From Pseudomonas putida (GTDB taxonomy: Bacteria > Pseudomonadota > Gammaproteobacteria > Pseudomonadales > Pseudomonadaceae), in contig NZ_CP066306.1 of NCBI RefSeq assembly GCF_016406145.1, positions 1,488,001 through 1,552,000 on the forward strand: a stretch of 64,000 bases of DNA, in the 5' to 3' direction. Positions 55,921 through 64,000 of the stretch are shown here, piece by piece. Numbering within the stretch: position 1 is the stretch's first letter; every line of letters begins with the position of its first letter. Both the position numbers and the translations under genes were made by a program. A model generated the notes under the pieces. The model saw only the letters and a program-made list of their open reading frames with translations, searched no databases and was not told where the DNA came from.

Positions 55921-57732
55921 ATGAGTTCACAATCCGAAAATAACCTGCAAACCGCACTCAAAGCCTGTAAAAGCAGCTTCCTTTCGGTCGGTTTCTTCAG
56001 CTTCTTCGTCAATGCGCTGATGCTGGTGCCCACCTTCTTCATGATTCAGGTGTCCGGGCGCGTCGTACCTTCCAGCAGCACCTCCACGTTGTTGATGCTT
56101 ACCCTTATTCTTACCATTCTGGTCGCCACCATGGGTGCGCTGGAGTGGGTGCGCTCACGCATCATGGTGCGTATCAGCAACCGTTTGGATGTGATGCTCA
56201 GCCGCGATGTGTATCGGGCCAGCTTCAAGCGCGCACTGAACAGTGGTGGTTCGGACGCCACTGCGCAGTCGTTGAACGATTTGACCGCATTGCGTCAGTT
56301 TTTCACCGGTACGGGGCTTTTTGCGTTTTTCGATGCACCATGGTTTCCCATTTATACAGCGGTAATGTTCCTGTTCCATCCTTGGTTCGGTTGGATGACG
56401 CTTGGGTGCGGTGTAGCACTCGCGGTCTTGGCGGTGGTCAACCACCGCGTGACCGGCAAGGCGTTGGCCACTGCCAACAAAGAGAACGTCGCCTCTAACG
56501 TCATCACCACCAAAACCCTGCGCAATGCCGAAGTCATCGAGTCGATGGGCATGCTTGAAACGCTGATGAATCGCTGGGCCAAGCGCCAGCGCAACATCAT
56601 GCTGTTGCAGTCAGAGGCAAGCGATAAGGGCGGCGTGGTCACCTCGATTTCCAAGACGTTCCGCACCTGGTCGCAGTCGATCATGCTGGCCATCGGTGCT
56701 TACCTGGTAGTGACTCACGAAATCAACCCAGGCCTGCTGATGGCCGGTTCCTTGCTGCTGGGCCGAGCGCTGTCACCCATCGACCAGATGATCGGTAGCT
56801 GGAAAGGTTTCGTCGCCGCCAAGGTTCAGTACGACCGCCTGAGCAAGGTGATGGACGACCTCAACAAAGAGCCGGAGCGCATGCCACTGCCTGCCCCGGA
56901 AGGCCACATCCAGGTGGAAAACCTGATTGTCGCGCCCCCAGGCGCCAAGGCCCCGGTACTGCGCAGCATCAGCTTCGTGGCGCCAGCCGGCTCCGTCGTC
57001 GGCATCGTTGGCCCGAGCGCTGCGGGCAAGTCCACGCTGGTGCGCGCCCTGATGGGCATCTGGCCACCCCAGCACGGCGTGGTGCGCCTGGATGGCGCCG
57101 ACATCTCGACCTGGGACAAGCAGGCCCTCGGCCCTTACGTCGGCTACCTGCCGCAGGACATCGAGCTGTTCGAAGGCAGCATCAGCGAAAACATCGCCCG
57201 CTTCGACAAAGTCGACCCGCAGAAGGTGGTGCAGGCGGCGCAGATGGCCGGTGTGCACGAAATGATCCTGATGCTCCCGGACGGCTACGACACCGTGATT
57301 GGTAAGGACGGCGTCAACCTTTCAGGCGGCCAGCGCCAGCGCATCGGCCTTGCCCGTGCCGTTTATGGCAACCCGCGCCTGATCGTGCTCGATGAGCCCA
57401 ACTCCAACCTGGACGATGTGGGCGAGCGCGCACTGGGCGTAGCCCTGCAAAAGCTCAAGGAAACCGGCGCCACGGTGTTCATCGTGTCGCACCGCCCCAA
57501 CATCCTCACGCGCCTGGACCGCGTCCTGGTCATGGCTGGCGGCACCATCTCGATGTATGGCGAGCGTGATCGCGTCATCGCCGAGCTGGCCGCACAGCAG
57601 GCCAAGGGCCAGCAGCGCGTCGCCCAACCGGCCGCGCCGCAACCTCCGGCCGTCGCGCCCACCGCACCTCGCCCGGCTCCCCCTGCGGCTCCTGCCGCTG
57701 CGCCCGTCACCACGACCAGCACTGGCGCATAA
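55921..57732 (+). CDS. Type I secretion ABC transporter (PrtD/AprD/RsaD family)
   Basis: This is a protein of about 603 residues. The transmembrane domain occupies about residues 20-305, with a PrtD-type N-terminus and no C39 peptidase. The ATPase domain (about 330-560) has Walker A GPSAAGKST, signature LSGGQRQR, Walker B RLIVLDEPN and switch VSHRP. A Pro/Ala-rich tail of about 40 residues ends the protein. It forms the inner-membrane part of the exporter. ATG 55921 (MSSQSEN) with weak GGA is chosen; ATG 55912 would add three residues. No Ser/metalloprotease or inhibitor genes are adjacent, so the RTX protein is the likely substrate. Confidence 0.9.
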   Translation: MSSQSENNLQTALKACKSSFLSVGFFSFFVNALMLVPTFFMIQVSGRVVPSSSTSTLLMLTLILTILVATMGALEWVRSRIMVRISNRLDVMLSRDVYRASFKRALNSGGSDATAQSLNDLTALRQFFTGTGLFAFFDAPWFPIYTAVMFLFHPWFGWMTLGCGVALAVLAVVNHRVTGKALATANKENVASNVITTKTLRNAEVIESMGMLETLMNRWAKRQRNIMLLQSEASDKGGVVTSISKTFRTWSQSIMLAIGAYLVVTHEINPGLLMAGSLLLGRALSPIDQMIGSWKGFVAAKVQYDRLSKVMDDLNKEPERMPLPAPEGHIQVENLIVAPPGAKAPVLRSISFVAPAGSVVGIVGPSAAGKSTLVRALMGIWPPQHGVVRLDGADISTWDKQALGPYVGYLPQDIELFEGSISENIARFDKVDPQKVVQAAQMAGVHEMILMLPDGYDTVIGKDGVNLSGGQRQRIGLARAVYGNPRLIVLDEPNSNLDDVGERALGVALQKLKETGATVFIVSHRPNILTRLDRVLVMAGGTISMYGERDRVIAELAAQQAKGQQRVAQPAAPQPPAVAPTAPRPAPPAAPAAAPVTTTSTGA

Positions 57733-57744
57733 AAGGATTTTTTG

Positions 57745-59070
57745 ATGAGCAGCAAAGCAATCACCACGTTCGACCACAATTTCGATGACATGCCCACCTC
57801 CGATCGCGGTATTCGCCGCATCGGCCTGACCATCGTTTTCGTTACTTTCGGCATTTTTGGCACCTGGGCTGCCGTCGCCCCGTTGAGCAATGCCGTACAC
57901 GGTTCCGGCGTTGTCACTGTGCAAAACTACCGCAAGACCGTGCAGCACCTGGAAGGCGGTATCGTCAAGGAACTGTTGGCCCGTGACGGTGACATGGTCA
58001 AGCAGGGCGACCCGCTGATCGTGCTGGATGAAGCTCAGCTTAGCTCCGAGTACGAGTCCACCCGTAACCAGCTGATCGTGGCTCGCTATAAAGAAGCGCG
58101 CTTGCGCGCCGAGCGCGATGGGTTACAGGCTATCCCGCCTGTAACCATGGACGGCACCGATTCGGACCGGGCCATGGAAGCCCTGGCCGGTGAGCAGCAG
58201 GTGTTCAAGGCGCGGCACGATGCGTTGCAAGGCGAGATCTCGGTCAACCGCGAGCGCATCGAGCAGATGAAGCAGCAGATCGCTGGCCTCAACGACATGA
58301 TCCGCACCAAGCGCAACCTGGAAAAGTCCTACACCGGTGAAATCAAGCAGCTCAAAGAGCTGTTGGCCGAAGGCTTCGTCGACAACCAGCGCCTGCTTGA
58401 GCAGGAGCGCAAGCTCGACCTGCTCAAGACCGAAGTGGCCGACCATGAGTCGACCATCACCAAGACCAAGCTGCAGATCGGCGAAACCGAGCTGCAGATC
58501 GTGCAGTTGAAGAAGAAATTCGACTCGGATGTGGCCAACGAACTCTCCGAAGTACAGGCCCAGGTGTTCGACCTGCAGGAAAAAGAAGCTGCGCTGCGTG
58601 ACCGCCTGTCGCGGGTGGTGATCCGCGCACCCGAAAGCGGCATGGTGCTGGACATGAAGGTGCACACCATCGGCGGTGTGGTCAGTGCGGCCACACCACT
58701 GCTCGATATCGTCCCGGCCTCTTCGGAGCTGGTGGTCGAAGCCAAGGTCGCGACCAAAGACATCGACCGCCTTGAGCTTGGCAAAACGGCGGATATCCGT
58801 TTCAGTGCCTTCAACCAAGCGACAACCCCGGTTATCGAAGGCACGCTGATCCGTATCTCCGCGGATAGCCTGACTGAGGAACGTACGGGTGACCCGTACT
58901 ATCTGGTCCGGGTTAAGGTCACGGAGGACGGCATGGAAAAACTCGGCAACCGCAAGCTACAACCCGGCATGCCAGCTGATGTCCTGATCAACGCAGGCGA
59001 CCGCACGATGCTGCAGTACCTGCTGAAACCGGCGCGCAACATGTTCGCTGAATCGCTGATCGAGGAATGA
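57745..59070 (+). CDS. HlyD-family membrane-fusion protein of the T1SS
   Basis: This 441-residue periplasmic adaptor has one membrane helix (about 28-45, IGLTIVFVTFGIFGTWAAV), then a lipoyl half (VQHLEGGIVKELLARDGDMV), a long coiled coil (about 150-280) and the closing beta-barrel (VVIRAPESGMVLDMKVHTIGG). It links the ABC protein to the outer-membrane channel. ATG 57745 follows AAGGATTTTTTG and is 13 bases after the ABC gene stop. Its stop overlaps the next start (ATGA). Confidence 0.93.
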   Translation: MSSKAITTFDHNFDDMPTSDRGIRRIGLTIVFVTFGIFGTWAAVAPLSNAVHGSGVVTVQNYRKTVQHLEGGIVKELLARDGDMVKQGDPLIVLDEAQLSSEYESTRNQLIVARYKEARLRAERDGLQAIPPVTMDGTDSDRAMEALAGEQQVFKARHDALQGEISVNRERIEQMKQQIAGLNDMIRTKRNLEKSYTGEIKQLKELLAEGFVDNQRLLEQERKLDLLKTEVADHESTITKTKLQIGETELQIVQLKKKFDSDVANELSEVQAQVFDLQEKEAALRDRLSRVVIRAPESGMVLDMKVHTIGGVVSAATPLLDIVPASSELVVEAKVATKDIDRLELGKTADIRFSAFNQATTPVIEGTLIRISADSLTEERTGDPYYLVRVKVTEDGMEKLGNRKLQPGMPADVLINAGDRTMLQYLLKPARNMFAESLIEE

Positions 59071-60482
59071 TTGTGCTGCGTTTGCTACCTGGTGTTTTGA
59101 TTTGCATGACCGCCTGGCAGGCGATGGCGGTGGAGTCCCAGGGCGAAATGCCAAAAGGTGTCGCCGCATCGACCTACGCCCTGGACCTCGCAGGGCTCTA
59201 CCGCGAGGCCCGCCTGGAAGACCCCCGCGTGCTGGCCGCCTACGCCCGGGCGCGTTCGGCGGCTGAGCAGCAGCGTGAAGCCCTGGGTGGTTTGCTGCCG
59301 CAGGTGTCGGCCAACGCTAACTCCAGCCGCGTGTTGCGCAAGAATGAACTGTCGCGCGACATCTATAACAACGAAAGTTACTCGCTCAGCCTGACCCAGT
59401 ACCTGTACAACAAGCCGGCCTGGGAGCGTTACCAGAAGTCCAAGAGCGTCAAGGCCCAGAAAGGCCAGCAGGCCGAGGATACCTTGGCCGAAGCGACCGT
59501 CGACCTGGCCAAGCGCTACTTCGTTGCTTTGGCGGCAGACGATGAGCTGGCGCTGGTGCAGGCCGAGCGCCGCGCCACGCAAAAGAACCTCGACCGCGTC
59601 AGCATGATGTTCGACCGGCAGATGGCCAAGATCACCGACAAGCTCGACATGCAGGCGCGTGTCGACTCGCTGGCGGCGCAAGAGGTCGACGCACGCAACC
59701 AGGTGCAGGTCAGCCGTGAGGCACTGGCCGAAATTGTCGGGCGGCCGATCAACGAACCGCTGAGTCGGGTGCGTAATGATGTGGCACTGCAGGCGCCGAC
59801 GCGCCCGCTGCAAAGCTGGATTACCCAGGCGGTTGAAACCAACCCGATGCTCAAGGCTTCGCAAAGCGGCGCCGAGGCCGCCAATGCTGCGGTGCGCGAG
59901 GGCAAGGGCGAGCATTATCCTCAGCTGTCCCTGAGCTTGAGTGCACAGCAGAGTGACCAGGGTTACGACAATACCCAGGCGCCGCGCAGCGACAGTTATG
60001 TGGCCACGTTCGGGGTGAAAATCCCGATCTATAGCGGCGGTTCCACCTCTGCCCGGGTGCGTGGGCTGTATGACGAGCAACTGGCGGCCGAAGAGCAGAT
60101 GGAAGGTGTGCGCCGCCAAGTGGTTAAAGAAACCACCACGGCGTACCTCACTGCCCAGTCCAGTGTCGAGAAGATCCGCGCCAACCGTAATGCCTTGTCC
60201 TCGGCGCAGAAGTCCAGCGTTGCCGCGCAAAAGGCGTTCACCTACGGCGTGGTCAACGCCGTGGATGTGCTGACGGCCGTACAGAACGAGTTCAAGGCGC
60301 GGCGTGATCTGTTGAGGTCGCAATACGATTTCATCACTAACCTGTTCCTGCTCAATCGCTGGGCAGGGGAGTTGAACCAGGAAAGCGTGGACAACGTCAA
60401 CGTGTGGTTGAGCCCGGTGCCTGAGACCAGCCTGCCTGGTGGCGATGTGGCGCGTGTTGATGGCGCGGCTGCGCTGAATTGA
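59067..60482 (+). CDS. TolC-family outer-membrane channel of the T1SS
   Basis: This 471-residue outer-membrane factor has a signal peptide of about 21 residues (LLPGVLICMTAWQAMA). Two TolC repeats are seen (for example LAGLYREARLEDPRVLAAYARARSAAEQQRE, and its counterpart near 250: VETNPMLKASQSGAEAANAA). It is AprF/PrtF-like. ATGA overlap with the HlyD-type gene shows one operon. It completes a three-part type I exporter. Confidence 0.93.
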   Translation: MIVLRLLPGVLICMTAWQAMAVESQGEMPKGVAASTYALDLAGLYREARLEDPRVLAAYARARSAAEQQREALGGLLPQVSANANSSRVLRKNELSRDIYNNESYSLSLTQYLYNKPAWERYQKSKSVKAQKGQQAEDTLAEATVDLAKRYFVALAADDELALVQAERRATQKNLDRVSMMFDRQMAKITDKLDMQARVDSLAAQEVDARNQVQVSREALAEIVGRPINEPLSRVRNDVALQAPTRPLQSWITQAVETNPMLKASQSGAEAANAAVREGKGEHYPQLSLSLSAQQSDQGYDNTQAPRSDSYVATFGVKIPIYSGGSTSARVRGLYDEQLAAEEQMEGVRRQVVKETTTAYLTAQSSVEKIRANRNALSSAQKSSVAAQKAFTYGVVNAVDVLTAVQNEFKARRDLLRSQYDFITNLFLLNRWAGELNQESVDNVNVWLSPVPETSLPGGDVARVDGAAALN

Positions 60483-60497
60483 ACGGTGGAGGGGGCC

Positions 60498-60517
60498 AGC
60501 GCCGCCCGCGCGGCGCT
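60498..60517 (+). terminator. Hairpin after the T1SS operon
   Basis: AGCGCCGC-CCGC-GCGGCGCT forms an 8-bp GC stem 16 bases after the TolC-like gene stop. It has no T tract. It may act as a weak or Rho-assisted terminator before the gmd promoter. Confidence 0.4.
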
Positions 60518-60623
60518 CGCTCTCACAGGCCCTGCAAAATCCCTCGCCAGGCACCTGCGCCCACCAACCACGCCTACCGCCGAGGCAAAAATTACCCGCT
60601 ACCCAACACAAGCTTTTTCTGAG

Positions 60624-60652
60624 TCGAGCACTTCGCCCAACAGATGTATACT
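60624..60652 (+). promoter_or_regulatory. Promoter upstream of gmd
   Basis: The -10 TATACT (60647-60652) lies 17 bases downstream of a weak -35 TCGAGC (60624-60629). A leader of about 90 bases would follow. This suits separate transcription of gmd and following genes from the T1SS. Confidence 0.5.
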
Positions 60653-60707
60653 CCGTCATCGAACCTTAACGTGCGCGCGGCAGGAACAGCCCGCGCCGGT
60701 CTAATAA

Positions 60708-61780
<1,073 letters not shown>

Positions 61781-61781
<1 letters not shown>

Positions 61782-62677
61782 TGCAAATGGCCAGTAAACG
61801 CGCGCTTATCACAGGGATTCAGGGTTTCACCGGCCGCTACATGGCGGCCGAGTTGCGAGCCAGTGGCTATGAAGTAGTCGGTACGGGCAGCCAGGTGCTG
61901 GATGCCCCGGACTACCACCAGGTCGACCTTACCGACGGCCCGGGCCTGCGTGCGTTGCTGGCCGAAGTGCAGCCGGATGTCATCGTGCATCTGGCTGCCA
62001 TTGCGTTTGTCGGGCACGGCGCAGCCGATGCGTTCTACCAGGTCAACCTGGTAGGCACGCGCAACCTGCTCGAAGCCATCGCAGCCTGCGGCAAGGCACC
62101 GGACTGTGTGCTGATTGCCAGCAGTGCCAACGTATATGGCAATGTTTCCGAAGGGATGCTGGGCGAGCAGACGCCGCCGGCGCCCGCCAATGATTACGCG
62201 GTCAGCAAGCTGGCCATGGAATACATGGCGCGGTTGTGGTTCGACCGCCTGCCAATCGTCATCACGCGCCCCTTCAATTACACAGGTGTTGGGCAGGCAG
62301 AAAACTTCCTGCTGCCCAAGATCGTTTCGCACTTCAGCCGCAAGGCAGGCACCATCGAACTGGGCAACCTCGACGTATGGCGCGATTTCAGCGACGTACG
62401 TGCGGTGGTGCAGGCTTACCGCGGGCTGATCGAAGCGCGCCCGCTGGGGCAGACGGTGAACGTCAGCTCCGGGCAAACCCATTCGCTGCGCGAAGTCATC
62501 GCTAAATGCTCGGCCATTACCGGGCACCAGATCGACGTGCAGGTGAACCCGGCCTTTGTCCGCGCCAACGAGGTCAAGACCTTGTGCGGCGACAACAGCC
62601 TGCTGCGTAGCCTGGTACCCGGCTGGCAAACCCCGACACTGGATGAAACCCTGGGTTGGATGCTTGCGGGTAAATGA
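61781..62677 (+). CDS. rmd: GDP-6-deoxy-D-lyxo-4-hexulose reductase (Rmd)
   Basis: This 298-residue SDR carries ITGIQGFTGRYMAAEL (glycine motif), HLAAIAFVGHG, the catalytic IASSANVYG and YAVSKLAMEY (Tyr/Lys). It most likely reduces the Gmd product to GDP-D-rhamnose. ATG 61781 overlaps the gmd stop; 61787 is an alternative start. It overlaps the next GT gene by 4 bases. An aminotransferase (perosamine) gene is not present, so D-rhamnose is the better guess. Confidence 0.9.
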
Positions 62678-63819
62678 AGCTCATCCTTTCCGTCGAGCCG
62701 ATCCGCTTCCCGCTGACCGGCATTGGGCGCTATACCTACGAACTGGCGTCGCGGCTGCAGAAAAGTAGCGAGATCACCGACCTGCAGCTGTTTGCCGGGC
62801 GGCGCTTCCTGCCAGGCCTGCCCCAGCCTTCGGACCAGTCCGATGCCGTGCATGGCCTCAAGCGTTTCGTGCAGAAGAACGCCTTGGCGGTCGAAGCGTA
62901 TCGCCGGCTGATGCCCTTTTTGCGCAAGCGGGCGTTGCAGGGCTATGAAGAATTCATCTACCACAGCCCCAATTACTACCTGCCGCCCTTCGCCGGCCGC
63001 AGTGTGGCGACCTTCCACGACTTGTCACCGTTCACCTGGGCGCACTGCCATGCGCCGCAGATTGCGCGTTACCTGCAAAAAGAGCTCATGCTTACGCTGG
63101 AGCGCGCCGATGCGTTGATCACCGATTCGCATTACACCCGTCAGGAGCTGGCCGATTACTTTGCCTGGCCCATCGAGCGCATCCATGCGGTGCCGCTGGC
63201 CAGCTCGCCGGAGTTCTACCCGCGTAGCCCCGAAATGCTCCGCGAAACCCTTGCCCGTCATGGCCTGGAGCCAGGCGGTTACAGCCTGTTCGTGGGCACC
63301 ATCGAGCCACGCAAGAACATCGAAACCTTGCTGGACGCCTACGGCAGGTTACCGCTGGCGCTGCGCCAGCGCTGGCCGCTGATGCTTACCGGCTACCACG
63401 GTTGGCGCAGCGAAGCGATCCACGCCCGCATCGCCCAGGCGCAGCAGCAGGGCTGGGCCCGTTACCTGGGTTTCGCTGCCGCCCAAGACCTGCCGTTGCT
63501 GTTTGCCGGGGCCCGGTTGTTCACCTTCCCCTCGCATTACGAAGGGTTCGGTTTGCCCGTGCTCGAAGCCATGAGCTCCGGGGTGCCAGTGGTGTGTTCC
63601 AACAGCTCGTCGCTGCCTGAAGTGGCAGGCCAGGCCGCCTTGATGTGCGCGCCCGATGACGTGGACGGCCTGACGGCGCTGTTGCAGCGCGGGCTTGAGG
63701 ATCAAGCCTGGCGCGCGGCCGCCGTAGAGCAGGGGCTGCGCCATGCCGGCGGGTTTTCGTGGGAGCGCTGCACGCAAGCCACCCTCGAGGTTTACCGCAA
63801 AGTCAGGGAAGGGCAATGA
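62674..63819 (+). CDS. GT4 glycosyltransferase, WbpY-like
   Basis: This 381-residue GT-B enzyme has LTGIGRYTYELASRL at the N-terminus, ATFHDLSPFTW, VGTIEPRKNIETLLDAYG and EX7E EGFGLPVLE near residue 289. It is a paralogue of the gene at 26094-27290. It overlaps rmd and the next gene by 4 bases each. By similarity and context it is the counterpart of P. aeruginosa WbpY, which adds D-rhamnose to the common polysaccharide antigen. Confidence 0.87.
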   Translation: MKLILSVEPIRFPLTGIGRYTYELASRLQKSSEITDLQLFAGRRFLPGLPQPSDQSDAVHGLKRFVQKNALAVEAYRRLMPFLRKRALQGYEEFIYHSPNYYLPPFAGRSVATFHDLSPFTWAHCHAPQIARYLQKELMLTLERADALITDSHYTRQELADYFAWPIERIHAVPLASSPEFYPRSPEMLRETLARHGLEPGGYSLFVGTIEPRKNIETLLDAYGRLPLALRQRWPLMLTGYHGWRSEAIHARIAQAQQQGWARYLGFAAAQDLPLLFAGARLFTFPSHYEGFGLPVLEAMSSGVPVVCSNSSSLPEVAGQAALMCAPDDVDGLTALLQRGLEDQAWRAAAVEQGLRHAGGFSWERCTQATLEVYRKVREGQ

Positions 63820-64000
63820 TCAAGGTTCTGCATTTTTTCAAGACCTACTACCCCGACTCCATGGGCGGTATCGAGCAGGTCATTTTCCAGATCGCCGAAG
63901 GTTGCCGAGCCGAAGGTATCGATTCGCAAGTGCTCTACCTCAGCAACCGCGGGGCGGCGCGCAACCAGCCGGTGGCCAACCACCTGGCCCACCGCGCCAA
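63816..64000 (+). CDS. GT4 glycosyltransferase, WbpZ-like, 3' end outside window
   Basis: The first 61 codons are visible. They read MIKVLHFFKTYYPDSMGGIE, then a QVIFQIAEGCRAEG segment, which is the typical GT4 N-terminal glycine loop. It overlaps the upstream gene by 4 bases. It matches the WbpZ-type initiating rhamnosyltransferase expected next to wbpY. The rest lies outside the window. Confidence 0.7.
   Translation, partial: MIKVLHFFKTYYPDSMGGIEQVIFQIAEGCRAEGIDSQVLYLSNRGAARNQPVANHLAHRA

Noticed and set aside
55921..60482. Alkaline protease (AprA) secretion system
   Set aside because: No zinc metalloprotease (HEXXHxUGUxH) or AprI-type inhibitor gene lies nearby; the linked RTX protein has no protease motif.

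Overview
The window looks like a chromosomal segment from the Pseudomonas putida group. The evidence is the GC-rich codon use, the gene order trhO / GGDEF-EAL / tenA-like / yciK-mupP-ubiG / mtnA / gyrA-serC-pheA-tyrA·aroA-cmk-rpsA-ihfB, and several P. putida-type REP elements (TGTAGGAGCGGCCTTG...). No rRNA, tRNA, CRISPR array, transposase or integrase was seen.

Positions 1-21170 are conserved core. They hold tRNA modification (trhO, cut at its 5' end), a DsbA-like thioredoxin-fold protein and an ABC exporter in one operon, then a membrane diguanylate cyclase/phosphodiesterase and a TenA/heme-oxygenase-fold protein. A leftward ubiG-mupP-yciK operon (ubiquinone, peptidoglycan recycling, SDR) lies opposite mtnA (methionine salvage). 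Then come gyrA and the serC-pheA-tyrA·aroA-cmk-rpsA aromatic/serine supra-operon, ihfB and a small LapA-domain membrane protein. In P. aeruginosa the stretch just after ihfB (himD) is the O-antigen locus, and the same holds here.

Positions 21275 to the right edge form a long surface-polysaccharide region. It starts with a beta-CASP metallo-hydrolase, then manC and manB (GDP-mannose supply), a GT4 glycosyltransferase, wzm/wzt (ABC exporter for finished O-polysaccharide, Wzt with a carbohydrate-binding C-terminus), a coiled-coil/methyltransferase protein and two large GT4 enzymes. Next are an epimerase, an O-acyltransferase, a kdsD/kpsF paralogue and rmlBDAC (dTDP-L-rhamnose). A visibly AT-rich block (about 42.4-47.9 kb) follows, with an unusual multi-domain SGNH-type protein, a KpsC-like putative Kdo transferase and a GT, then two giant GT2 proteins. 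At the right edge gmd, rmd and two GTs related to P. aeruginosa WbpY/WbpZ complete a GDP-D-rhamnose (A-band/common-antigen-like) pathway whose other half lies 23 kb or more to the left.

Between the two polysaccharide blocks (about 53.0-60.5 kb) sits a complete type I secretion system (ABC protein, membrane-fusion protein, TolC-like outer-membrane protein). It is divergent from a cysteine-free RTX protein with four DUF4214-like repeats and from an unrecognised 295-residue protein. An RTX substrate, its T1SS and gmd/O-antigen genes in one block recall the Caulobacter S-layer locus (rsaA-rsaDEF with O-antigen genes). The most interesting hypothesis in the window is that this is an O-antigen-associated secreted surface-layer-like system. 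Other points of interest are a beta-sandwich 'GW-x-x-D' module shared by three glycosyltransferase-type proteins, possible chain-capping enzymes (methyl or Kdo) for Wzt-dependent export, and a REP element that appears to have become protein-coding inside a glycosyltransferase.
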